Shown: in pieces, positions 8,274 through 14,837 of the stretch
How positions within the stretch are numbered: position 1 is the stretch's first letter
Layout of the letters: each line of letters opens with the position of its first letter
NCBI GenBank assembly: GCA_024278555.1
Contig: JAJRSX010000202.1
Span: 1 to 16,678, forward strand
DNA: 16,678 nt
From: a bacterium
GTDB taxonomy: Bacteria > CG2-30-53-67 > CG2-30-70-394
Direction: 5' to 3'
Made by a program: the position numbers and the translations under genes
Notes under the pieces: generated by a model
What the model was told of the DNA's origin: nothing
Database searches by the model: none
What the model saw: only the letters and a program-made list of their open reading frames with translations

Positions 8274-8403
8274 CTGTCGATCCGTACTTGCAAACCACGA
8301 AACCTTTTTTTCCCTCCACGCTCTATACGGGCCATCGCGCGTTTCCCTACCATTCGGATAGGAAACACGGTTAGCCCCTCAACCCCTCAGGAAAGGCCCC
8401 CCC

Positions 8404-9732
8404 ATGAACATCTGTGTCATCGGCACCGGCTACGTCGGCCTGGTCACCGGCACCTGCTTCGCCGAGTTCGGCGTCCATGTCACCTGTGTCGACAACGACG
8501 AGAAGAAGATCGAGGCGCTGCGTCGCGGCGAGATCCCGATCTACGAGCCGGGGCTCGACCGGATGGTGGCGAAGAACGTCGCCGAGGGGCGCCTCACCTT
8601 CACCACCGACCTGAAAGAGGGGGTCGACTCGTCCCTGGTGGTGATGATCGCCGTCGGCACCCCGCCGGGGGAGGACGGCTCCGCCGACCTCCACTACGTC
8701 GAGCAGGTCGCCCGCGACGTCGCGAAGGTCATGGACGGCTACAAGCTGATCATCAACAAGTCCACCGTCCCGGTCGGTACCGCACGGCACGTCAAGCGGA
8801 TCATGGAGGAGGTCCTCCAGGGCAGACACCGGGTCGATATCGCCTCCAACCCCGAGTTCCTCCGCGAGGGCTCGGCCATCGAGGACTGCATGCGCCCGAA
8901 CCGGGTGGTCATCGGGGTCGACGACGAGCGCGCCCGGGCCATCCTCCAGGACCTCTACCGGCCGCTCTACCTGCTGGAGACACCGATGGTGATCACCAAC
9001 CCGGAGACCGCCGAGCTCATCAAGTACTCCGCCAACGCCTTCCTCGCCACCAAGATCAGCTTCATCAACGAGTGCGCCAACCTGTGCGAGAAGGTCGGGG
9101 CCAACGTCCAGGACGTCGCCAGAGGGATGGGGCTCGACCGCCGCATCGGCGCCAAGTTCCTCCACGCCGGCCCCGGCTACGGCGGCTCCTGCTTCCCCAA
9201 GGACACCCTGGCGCTGACCCGCATCGCCCGCGAACACGACTACACCTTCGAGATCGTCGACTCGGTGGTGGCGGTCAATGAGCGCCAGAAGCAGCGCGGC
9301 CTGGAGATCATCCTCGCCGCCCTCGGCGACAACCCCGAAGGCAAGACCGTGGCGCTCCTCGGCCTCGCCTTCAAGCCGAACACCGACGACATGCGCGAGG
9401 CACCTTCGATCGTCATCGTCCGTGGCCTGCAGGCGGCGGGCGTCCGGGTACGCGCCTACGATCCGGCGGCGATGGAGACCTCGAAGGCGGAGATCGACCA
9501 CGTGGTCTACTGCGACGACGCCTACGAGACCGCCGAGGGGGCCGACTGCATCGCCCTGGTCACCGAGTGGAACGTCTTCCGGAACCTCGACCTCGACCGG
9601 ATCAGGGAGGCCCTGAAGACACCGACCTTCGTCGACCTGCGCAACGTCTACAACCCGGCACGCATGGTCGAAGCCGGCTTCAACTACCACTCCATCGGCC
9701 GCCCCCTCTCCTCCTACGGCATCGAGGGCTGA
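8404..9732 (+). CDS. ugd: UDP-glucose 6-dehydrogenase
   Basis: This 442-residue cytoplasmic enzyme oxidises UDP-glucose twice with NAD+ to give UDP-glucuronate, a precursor for capsule, exopolysaccharide or lipid A sugars. The Rossmann motif GTGYVGLVTG is at residues 7-16. VGTPPGEDG (84-92), KSTVPVGTA (119-127) and NPEFLREGSA (149-158) follow, then the Lys207 segment ELIKYSANAF and the catalytic Cys263 in GGSCFPKD. The C-terminal UDP-binding domain is complete. Length fits the family (430-450). The start is well supported: AGGAAAGG lies seven bases before the ATG, the best ribosome-binding site among the plus-strand genes here. A PAP2 phosphatase follows 84 bp downstream. The family also includes UDP-mannuronate-type dehydrogenases, but the motifs favour Ugd. 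Confidence 0.95.
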   Translation: MNICVIGTGYVGLVTGTCFAEFGVHVTCVDNDEKKIEALRRGEIPIYEPGLDRMVAKNVAEGRLTFTTDLKEGVDSSLVVMIAVGTPPGEDGSADLHYVEQVARDVAKVMDGYKLIINKSTVPVGTARHVKRIMEEVLQGRHRVDIASNPEFLREGSAIEDCMRPNRVVIGVDDERARAILQDLYRPLYLLETPMVITNPETAELIKYSANAFLATKISFINECANLCEKVGANVQDVARGMGLDRRIGAKFLHAGPGYGGSCFPKDTLALTRIAREHDYTFEIVDSVVAVNERQKQRGLEIILAALGDNPEGKTVALLGLAFKPNTDDMREAPSIVIVRGLQAAGVRVRAYDPAAMETSKAEIDHVVYCDDAYETAEGADCIALVTEWNVFRNLDLDRIREALKTPTFVDLRNVYNPARMVEAGFNYHSIGRPLSSYGIEG

Positions 9733-9766
9733 CGCCGGAGAGCGGCGACGCGGACGGGCTGACGCC
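9726..9766 (+). repeat. Direct repeat GGGCTGACGCC spanning the ugd stop
   Basis: GGGCTGACGCC occurs at 9726-9736, where it includes the ugd TGA, and again exactly 30 bases later at 9756-9766. The copies are identical over 11 bp. It may be a small local duplication. Confidence 0.6.
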
Positions 9767-9816
9767 CCCACGGCCGCCCGCCCACCGCGGTTCGACACCG
9801 CCGCGCCCATGACCCG

Positions 9817-10662
9817 ATGAGGAGTTGGTCCCCCCGCCTCCGGCGCGCCGCCGGGCTCGCCGCCCTCCTCATCGCCCTCGCCTGCCTCGCCCTGGCGGTC
9901 GCCACCGGACCGGTGGCGAGCCTCGACCGCGCCCTCTTCCTCTTCGTGCAACACCACCTGCGGGTGGCGTGGCTCGACGGGGTGATGGCGCAGCTCACCA
10001 TGCTCGGCGACGCCGCGGTCTGCCTCCTGCTGCTCCTGTGGGCGGCGGTGGTGGTACGGCGACCGCTCCTCACCGAATCCATCGTCGCCCTGGTCGCGGT
10101 GGCCGGTTCGGTCGGGTGGCTCAAACACCTGGTGGCGCGCCCGCGCCCCTCCCAGGTCATCCCCGACCTCCACCTCATCGGGCCGCACCTCGGCAACCTC
10201 TCCTTCCCCTCCGGCCACACCACCACCGCCGTCGCCCTCGCCGCCCTCCTCGGCCACCGCCACCCGCGCCTGCGGCCGCTCCTCTGGACGCTGGCGGCAG
10301 GCGTCGGCCTATCCCGTATCTACAACGGCGTCCACTACCCCCTCGACGTCCTCGCCGGCGCCCTCCTCGGGACCGCCATCGCCGTCGCCGTCGTGCAGCT
10401 CGCCCCCGCCCTCACCTGGCTCACCGACCGCCTCCACCTCCACCACACCGAACCTCGCGGCCGCGACCTCCACACCACCCTCCTCGCCCTCATGGGGCTG
10501 CTACTCGTCTGGCAAGCCTTCAAGACCAAACAGATCCCCGACCTCTGGCGCTGGCCGCTCTTCACCATCGGCCTCATCACCTGCCTCACCGCCTACCTCC
10601 GCACCCGGCCGATGCTCAACCGTTGGCCGTGGTCCCGGTGGACCCTGCGCCAAGGGCCGTAG
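9817..10662 (+). CDS. PAP2-family membrane phosphatase
   Basis: This 281-residue integral membrane protein belongs to the PAP2 / type 2 phosphatidic acid phosphatase family. All three catalytic motifs are present: KHLVARPRP (103-111, the KX6RP motif), PSGH (131-134), and SRIYNGVHYPLD (166-177, with the catalytic His173 and Asp177). Hydrophobic segments lie at about 11-30, 65-80, 88-102, 138-146, 155-165, 178-198 and 222-236, with one or two more near the C-terminus. Likely substrates are undecaprenyl pyrophosphate, phosphatidylglycerophosphate or another lipid phosphate; the sequence does not decide. About 85 residues follow the last catalytic motif, longer than in minimal PAP2 proteins. It follows ugd by 84 bp, so an envelope-polysaccharide role is possible by context only. 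The TAG stop is inside a GGGCC-GTA-GGCCC hairpin. Confidence 0.88.
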   Translation: MRSWSPRLRRAAGLAALLIALACLALAVATGPVASLDRALFLFVQHHLRVAWLDGVMAQLTMLGDAAVCLLLLLWAAVVVRRPLLTESIVALVAVAGSVGWLKHLVARPRPSQVIPDLHLIGPHLGNLSFPSGHTTTAVALAALLGHRHPRLRPLLWTLAAGVGLSRIYNGVHYPLDVLAGALLGTAIAVAVVQLAPALTWLTDRLHLHHTEPRGRDLHTTLLALMGLLLVWQAFKTKQIPDLWRWPLFTIGLITCLTAYLRTRPMLNRWPWSRWTLRQGP

Positions 10663-10666
10663 GCCC
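10654..10666. repeat. Three-base-loop hairpin at the PAP2 stop codon
   Basis: GGGCC-GTA-GGCCC overlaps the TAG stop of the PAP2 gene. It differs by one loop base from the GGGCC-ATA-GGCCC hairpin in the REP-like element near 4510. A second pairing, CCTCCC with GGGAGG (10666-10671 with 10683-10688), follows. It could be a repeat remnant or a weak terminator without a T tract. Confidence 0.5.
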
Positions 10667-10754
10667 CTCCCTCCCCCGAGCCGGGAGGCAGACGACGGGG
10701 TTCCCCCGCCCGGGGCCCGAAGGGCGCCCACTCCCGTTGCCCTGTCCGGGCTGA

Positions 10755-10760
10755 TACGAT
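10755..10760 (+). promoter_or_regulatory. Possible -10 element close to pepF
   Basis: TACGAT, in GCTGATACGATCCGCG, ends nine bases before the GTG start of pepF. Transcription from it would begin almost at the start codon. The nearest TTG-type -35 (TTGCCC, 10737-10742) is only 12 bp away, which is too close, so support is weak. Confidence 0.2.
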
Positions 10761-10769
10761 CCGCGCCCC

Positions 10770-12593
10770 GTGAAGAGCGAGACCGACCAAGGCGAGGCCA
10801 CCGCCCAGGGGATCACCTGGGACCTGACCGACCTATACGCCGCCCCCGACGACCCGCGACTCACCGCCGACTTCGACGCGGCGGAGCAGGAGGCCGCACG
10901 CTTCGAGGAGCAGTACCGGGGCAAGCTCTCCGGAGACGAGCTCGACGCCTCGGGGCTGGCCGAGGCGGTGGCGGTGATGGAGCGGGTCTCCGAACGGCTG
11001 ATCCGTATCCTCTCCTTCGCCCACCTCCTGTTCGCCGCCGACACCAGCGCACCGGCCCACGGCGCCTTCCTGGTCTCCTGCCAGGAACGGCTCACCGCCA
11101 TCCAGCGCCACCTCCTCTTCTTCGATCTGGAGTGGGCGGCGCTTCCCGACGCACAGGCCAAGGCGTTGCTCGCCGACCCGGCGCTCGCCCACTACCGCCA
11201 CCACCTCGCCCGCGCCCGCCGCTACGCCCCGTATCGCCTCTCCGAGCCGGAGGAGCTGATCCTCGAAGAGAAGGCGAACACCGGCGCCCGCGCCTTCATG
11301 CGCCTGTTCGACGAGTCCCTGTCGGCGATGCGCTTTCCGGTGGTACGCGACGGCGCCACCGAGGAGCTCTCCGAGGAAGAGGTCCTGGCGCTCCTCCATG
11401 ACCCCGACCGCGCCACCCGCCGGGCGGCGGCCGCCGGGTTGACCGCGGGGCTGCGCGACAACGAGCGGCTCCTCACCTTCGTCACCAACACCCTGGTGCA
11501 GGACCACGCGGTGGACTGCCGCCTGCACCGTTACCCGGACGTGATGACCCCGCGCCACCTCGCCAACGAGACCACCGGCGAGGCGGTGGAGGCACTGCTG
11601 GCCGCGTGCGAGAGCGGCGTCGGGATGGTGGCGCGCTACTACCGGCTGAAGCGACGGCTCCTCGGGCTGGACGAGCTCCTCGACTACGACCGCTACGCCC
11701 CCCTGCCGGCGGCCGCCACCACCTTCACCTGGAGCGAGGCGCAAGAGATGGTGCTGGCCGCCTACGGCAGCTTCTCACCGCGGATGGCGGAGATCGCCTC
11801 GCTCTTTTTCGAGCACCACTGGATCGACGCGGAGGTCCGGCCTGGCAAGCGCGGCGGCGCCTTCTCCGCCTCCACCGTGCCGTCGGTCCACCCCTATGTC
11901 CTGCTCAACTTCCAGGGGCGGCCGCGCGACGTGCAGACCCTGGCCCACGAGCTCGGCCACGGGATCCACCAGTACCTGGCGCGCGACCGCGGCCTCTTCG
12001 CCGCCGACACCCCGCTGACCACCGCCGAGACCGCCTCGGTCTTCGGCGAGATGCTCTCCTTTCAGGCCCTCAAGGGGCGGCTCACCGAGCCACGCGAGCG
12101 GCTGGCGCTGGTGTGCGGGAAGATCGAAGACAGCTTCGCCACCGTCTTCCGGCAGGCGATCATGAGCCGCTTCGAGCAGGCCCTGCACCGGGCCCGCGCC
12201 GACGAGGGGGAGCTCACCGCCGAGCGTATCGGCGAGCTGTGGATGGCGGCCAACCGCACCATGTTCGGCGACGCCCTCACCCTCACCGGCGACTACGCCT
12301 GCTGGTGGTCGTACATCCCCCATTTCATCCACACTCCGTTCTATACCTACGCCTACAGCTTCGGAGAGCTCCTCGTCCTGGCCCTGTACGAGCGCTACCG
12401 GCAAGTGGGTGACGCCTTCGCCCCCGCCTACCTACAGATGCTCGCCGGCGGCGGCTCCGACGCCCCGGAGCGCCTCCTGGCGCCGCTCGGGGTGGAGATC
12501 ACCGCCCCCGACTTCTGGCACGGCGGCCTGGCGGTCCTCGACCGGTTGGTGGCGGAGGCGGAGGCGCTGGCGACCGAGACGGCCGGAGCATGA
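10770..12593 (+). CDS. pepF: Oligoendopeptidase F (M3 metallopeptidase)
   Basis: This 607-residue cytoplasmic zinc peptidase of family M3B trims short peptides. The catalytic HELGH is at residues 393-397, and the third zinc ligand is Glu420 in TTAETASVFGE. The N-terminal WDLTDLYAAPDDPRL (17-31) is the usual PepF opening, followed by the helical oligopeptidase F N-terminal domain (about 110-190). The C-terminal catalytic cleft region DYACWWSYIPHFIHTPFYTYAY is also typical. Length agrees with the family (about 600). The start is GTG at 10770; no upstream in-frame ATG exists, and the family N-terminus begins near residue 15. No Shine-Dalgarno sequence is visible. It is followed 51 bp later by the helicase gene on the same strand. 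No signal peptide is present. Confidence 0.93.
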   Translation: MKSETDQGEATAQGITWDLTDLYAAPDDPRLTADFDAAEQEAARFEEQYRGKLSGDELDASGLAEAVAVMERVSERLIRILSFAHLLFAADTSAPAHGAFLVSCQERLTAIQRHLLFFDLEWAALPDAQAKALLADPALAHYRHHLARARRYAPYRLSEPEELILEEKANTGARAFMRLFDESLSAMRFPVVRDGATEELSEEEVLALLHDPDRATRRAAAAGLTAGLRDNERLLTFVTNTLVQDHAVDCRLHRYPDVMTPRHLANETTGEAVEALLAACESGVGMVARYYRLKRRLLGLDELLDYDRYAPLPAAATTFTWSEAQEMVLAAYGSFSPRMAEIASLFFEHHWIDAEVRPGKRGGAFSASTVPSVHPYVLLNFQGRPRDVQTLAHELGHGIHQYLARDRGLFAADTPLTTAETASVFGEMLSFQALKGRLTEPRERLALVCGKIEDSFATVFRQAIMSRFEQALHRARADEGELTAERIGELWMAANRTMFGDALTLTGDYACWWSYIPHFIHTPFYTYAYSFGELLVLALYERYRQVGDAFAPAYLQMLAGGGSDAPERLLAPLGVEITAPDFWHGGLAVLDRLVAEAEALATETAGA

Positions 12594-12644
12594 CTGTTGC
12601 GCGGCCCGGCCGCGCTCCCACACCGAACTGGCAAGAGCGACACC

Positions 12645-13304
12645 ATGAGCGACACACCCAGCGACACGGCGACCGACACCGACCACCTGAGCGACCGCCG
12701 CTTCGACGATCTCACCCTCCCCGAGTCTGTCCGGCAGGGGATCCGCGATGCCGGCTTTACCCACTGCACCCCGATCCAGGCCCTCACCCTGCCCCCGGCG
12801 CTTGCGGGCGAGGGGGTCGCGGGACAGGCCCACACCGGCACCGGCAAGACCGCCGCCTACCTGATCACCGCCTACAACACCCTGCTCACCCGCGAGCCGC
12901 GCAAGCTCACCGGGCGGGAGGCGGAAAAGGCCGCGCCGCGCTGCCTGATCCTCGCCCCGACCCGCGAGCTGGTCGCCCAGATCCACCACGACGCCGAGAT
13001 CCTCGGCGCCCACACCGGCCTGAAGATGGTGGTGGTCTACGGCGGCATCGACTACGACAAGCAGCGCAAGACCATCACCGCCGGCTGCGACATCCTGGTC
13101 GGGACGCCCGGCAGGCTGATCGACTATTTCAAACAGGGGATCTACACCCTCAAGGGGATCCAGGTGGCGATCCTCGACGAGGCGGACCGGATGTTCGACC
13201 TCGGCTTCATCAAGGACATCCGCTACTTCTTCCGCCGGATGCCGCCATACGACGCGCGCCAGTCGATGCTCTTCTCCGCCACCCTCGACCCCAGGGTGAT
13301 GTAG
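12645..13304 (+). CDS. rhlB: RhlB-type DEAD-box RNA helicase, N-terminal half (RecA domain 1), ends at amber codon
   Basis: This 219-residue open frame holds the whole first RecA domain of an RhlB-like RNA helicase. The Q motif spans Phe20-Gln45. Motif I AHTGTGKT is at 62-69, PTREL at 105-109, TPGR at 154-157, DEAD at 178-181 and SAT at 211-213. It also has RhlB-like stretches such as YGGIDYDKQ and DLGFIKDIRYFFRRMPP. RhlB unwinds RNA and partners RNase E in the degradosome in Gammaproteobacteria. The frame stops at TAG (13302-13304) where RhlB has a glutamate in RELAFEQM; here the sequence reads RVM-stop-LAYEHM. The second half continues in the same frame. I chose the ATG at 12645; no strong Shine-Dalgarno sequence is present. 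A single GAG to TAG change explains the break. Confidence 0.9.
   Translation: MSDTPSDTATDTDHLSDRRFDDLTLPESVRQGIRDAGFTHCTPIQALTLPPALAGEGVAGQAHTGTGKTAAYLITAYNTLLTREPRKLTGREAEKAAPRCLILAPTRELVAQIHHDAEILGAHTGLKMVVVYGGIDYDKQRKTITAGCDILVGTPGRLIDYFKQGIYTLKGIQVAILDEADRMFDLGFIKDIRYFFRRMPPYDARQSMLFSATLDPRVM
13302..13304 (+). other. In-frame amber codon interrupting rhlB
   Basis: The reading frame from 12645 to 14180 is continuous except for this TAG. It replaces the glutamate expected in the RELAFE-type segment just after motif III, at the hinge between the two RecA domains. TAG is the ordinary stop of argF, dxr, the PAP2 gene, the TPR gene and cheB in this window, so a reassigned amber codon is unlikely. 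Confidence 0.9.
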
Positions 13305-13319
13305 CTCGCCTACGAGCAT

Positions 13320-14180
13320 ATGGACATCCGCGAGATGCTCGCGGTGGACACCGGGCGCAAGACCGCGGAAAAGGTGAAGCAGCGCATGTACCACGTGGCG
13401 AGCGACGAGAAGCTCTCCCTGCTCCTCGGTATCCTCGCGAAGGAGAGCCCCGAGCGCACCCTGGTCTTCGTCAATACCCGCCGCGAGGCGGGGTGGCTGG
13501 AGCAGCGGCTGATCCGCGCCGACTTCGCCGCCCGGGCGCTGACCGGCGACGTCGAACAACGCAAGCGGCTCCGCTACCTCAGGCAGTTCATCGAGGGCGA
13601 GGTGGACATCCTCATCGCCACCGACGTCGCCTCCCGCGGCCTGCACATTCCCAACGTCTCCCACGTCATCAACTTCGACCTCCCCGATGACAAGGAGGAC
13701 TATGTCCACCGGGTTGGCCGCACCGCCCGGGCCGGCGCCGAGGGGACCGCGATCTCCTTTTGCTGCGATCGCTACTGTCTCAACCTGCCGGCGATCCAGG
13801 AGTTCCTCAACTTCCCCATCGACACCTCCCTGCCCCCGGAGGAGCTCTTCGCCGATCCGGAGCTGGTGCGCCACGCCCTCGGCGGTCCGAAAGGGTATGT
13901 CGAGCGCGACAAGCGAGCGAAGGGACGTCCGGGCGGGCGCGGCGGTGATCGCGGTGGACGGGGTGGCCGCCGCGGCGACCGTGGTCGCGGCCCACGGCAC
14001 CGATCGGCAGAGAGCGGCAGTCCACCACGCCCGGCGCAAGCGGAGGAGGGGCGCGGCGCCAAGGCCGCCACAAACCCCGCGGGTGGGCCACCGAAGCGCA
14101 AGCGGCGGCGGCGCCGCCGCCGACGCACCAACGCCAACGCGGCCACCAACGCACCCGCTCCACCCAAGGGCGACACATGA
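13320..14180 (+). CDS. rhlB: RhlB-type DEAD-box RNA helicase, C-terminal half (RecA domain 2 and RGG/Arg-rich tail)
   Basis: This segment, in the same frame as the upstream half, encodes the second RecA domain. It has [10 protein letters not shown] (motif IV, 48-57), [10 protein letters not shown] (motif V, 101-110) and HRVGRTAR (motif VI, 130-137). After residue 195 comes a basic tail with RGG-type repeats (about 200-228) and a [11 protein letters not shown] tract (259-269), suited to RNA or RNase E binding. The ATG at 13320, 15 bases after the amber codon, could allow restart, but only a weak GAG precedes it. The domain shows no other lesion, so the stop is either recent, a sequencing error, or tolerated as a split protein. 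The TGA overlaps the start of the next gene (ATGA). Confidence 0.85.
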   Translation: MDIREMLAVDTGRKTAEKVKQRMYHVASDEKLSLLLGILAKESPERTLVFVNTRREAGWLEQRLIRADFAARALTGDVEQRKRLRYLRQFIEGEVDILIATDVASRGLHIPNVSHVINFDLPDDKEDYVHRVGRTARAGAEGTAISFCCDRYCLNLPAIQEFLNFPIDTSLPPEELFADPELVRHALGGPKGYVERDKRAKGRPGGRGGDRGGRGGRRGDRGRGPRHRSAESGSPPRPAQAEEGRGAKAATNPAGGPPKRKRRRRRRRRTNANAATNAPAPPKGDT

Positions 14181-14458
14181 ACCGCAAGGTAATCCTCTCT
14201 CTCCTCGGCGTGGCCGCGGCGGTGGCGCTCCTCTTCTACCTCTCCATGTCGGGGAATGCCTACGAGTGTAAGGTGACGATACAGTTCGCCGGCACCACCC
14301 TCCACCGCACCGGCGCCGGCACCAGCGAGAAGGAGGCGATCCGCGCCGCGGTGGAGTCGGCCTGCGGCACCCTGGGGCTGGCCATGAATGACCAGATCCG
14401 CTGCCAGAACACCCCGCCGGTGGAGGCGCAGTGCGAGGGGCCGTCGTCGGGGTACTAG
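14177..14458 (+). CDS. Small cysteine-containing protein with N-terminal membrane segment
   Basis: This 93-residue protein has a basic N-terminus (MNRK), a hydrophobic stretch at residues 5-23, and a soluble remainder with four cysteines (31, 63, 76, 86). It is therefore probably a signal-anchored or exported protein facing the periplasm, with two possible disulfides. The soluble part ([18 protein letters not shown], then [14 protein letters not shown]) suggests a strand-strand-helix fold. I recall similar small hypothetical proteins but cannot name a family. The ATG overlaps the rhlB stop as ATGA, a layout typical of translational coupling, so its expression may depend on ribosomes ending rhlB. 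It has no recognised function. Confidence 0.7.
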   Translation: MNRKVILSLLGVAAAVALLFYLSMSGNAYECKVTIQFAGTTLHRTGAGTSEKEAIRAAVESACGTLGLAMNDQIRCQNTPPVEAQCEGPSSGY

Positions 14459-14517
14459 CTGAACCGAGTCCATAGCACGCAGGGCGCGAAGAAAAGGGGG
14501 GCACCGGGTGGGAAGAC

Positions 14518-14555
14518 GCCGGCAACCGCAGGCTGCGAGCCTCGTTGCCACCGGC
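14518..14555. repeat. Imperfect GC-rich hairpin in the 14459-14837 gap
   Basis: GCCGG (14518-14522) pairs with CCGGC (14551-14555), CAAC with GTTG, and AGGCT-GCG-AGCCT forms the tip, with small internal loops. Around it are CACGCAGGGCGCGAAG (about 14476-14491) and CCACGGAGGGACATGGAGG (about 14555-14573), both like dispersed intergenic repeats. No T tract follows. Apart from the ParE-like remnant, I see no gene in this gap. Confidence 0.45.
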
Positions 14556-14672
14556 CACGGAGGGACATGGAGGGGCCGAGAGCGCGCGGCCGGAGAGAAA
14601 GAGAGCGAGGTGGCGCCTGCCCCCAGCCCCTCGGCGTCTCGACGCCTCCGCGCGCCTCTCCCAACCGAGCCC

Positions 14673-14822
14673 ATGGGAACGCCCTCTGCCGGACACATCC
14701 GGGGCAACGGACAACTCCGCGATCTCTTCCCCGGCAACCACGTGGTCCGGTACCTCCACCTCGACGGCACCCTCCTCATCCTCCGTACCCGGCACCAGCG
14801 CGAGAGCCGCCACGAGGCGTGA
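14673..14822 (+). pseudogene. Probable remnant of a RelE/ParE-family toxin (C-terminal half)
   Basis: In frame from the ATG at 14673 there are 49 residues ending GQLRDLFPGNHVVRYLHLDGT, then LLILRTRHQRESRHEA. This resembles the C-terminal strands of ParE/RelE-superfamily toxins, which commonly end in a Y-hydrophobic-strand, then I-L-x-V/T-RHQRE pattern. Full toxins are about 90-100 residues, so the first half and its antitoxin gene are missing. The frame is open upstream to 14508, but that part is low-complexity and overlaps repeat sequence. It probably encodes nothing active. The assignment rests on a short stretch recognised by eye. An alternative is a chance open frame in GC-rich DNA, since the opposite strand is open here too. 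Confidence 0.45.
14737..14746. promoter_or_regulatory. Perfect palindrome ACCACGTGGT
   Basis: This 10-bp palindrome lies inside the ParE-like remnant, 91 bases upstream of the solute-binding protein start. It could be a regulator site, or chance sequence; no second copy was noticed nearby. Confidence 0.15.
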
Positions 14823-14837
14823 GCAGAGACCGGAACG

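Noticed and set aside
8305-8311. Run of seven T as an intrinsic terminator for dxr
   Set aside because: No GC-rich hairpin lies directly before it; the REP-like hairpins are more than 30 bases upstream.
6785-8368. 527-codon minus-strand open frame opposite dxr
   Set aside because: It covers dxr, a REP-like element and the heptamer arrays, and has no recognisable domain.
8371-10263. 630-codon minus-strand open frame opposite ugd and the PAP2 gene
   Set aside because: It crosses two well-supported genes and the gap between them and has low-complexity content; a shadow.
10737-10760. TTGCCC and TACGAT as a full sigma-70 promoter for pepF
   Set aside because: The spacing is only 12 bp, outside the usual 16-18, so only the -10-like hexamer is kept, at low confidence.
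13302-13304. Amber codon read as a sense codon by a variant genetic code
   Set aside because: TAG ends argF, dxr, the PAP2 gene, the TPR gene, the small Cys protein and cheB at the expected lengths, so TAG is a normal stop here.
14508-14672. Upstream part of the 104-codon plus-strand frame ending at 14822
   Set aside because: It is low-complexity and translates repeat sequence; only the last part resembles a protein family, so I did not call a full gene.
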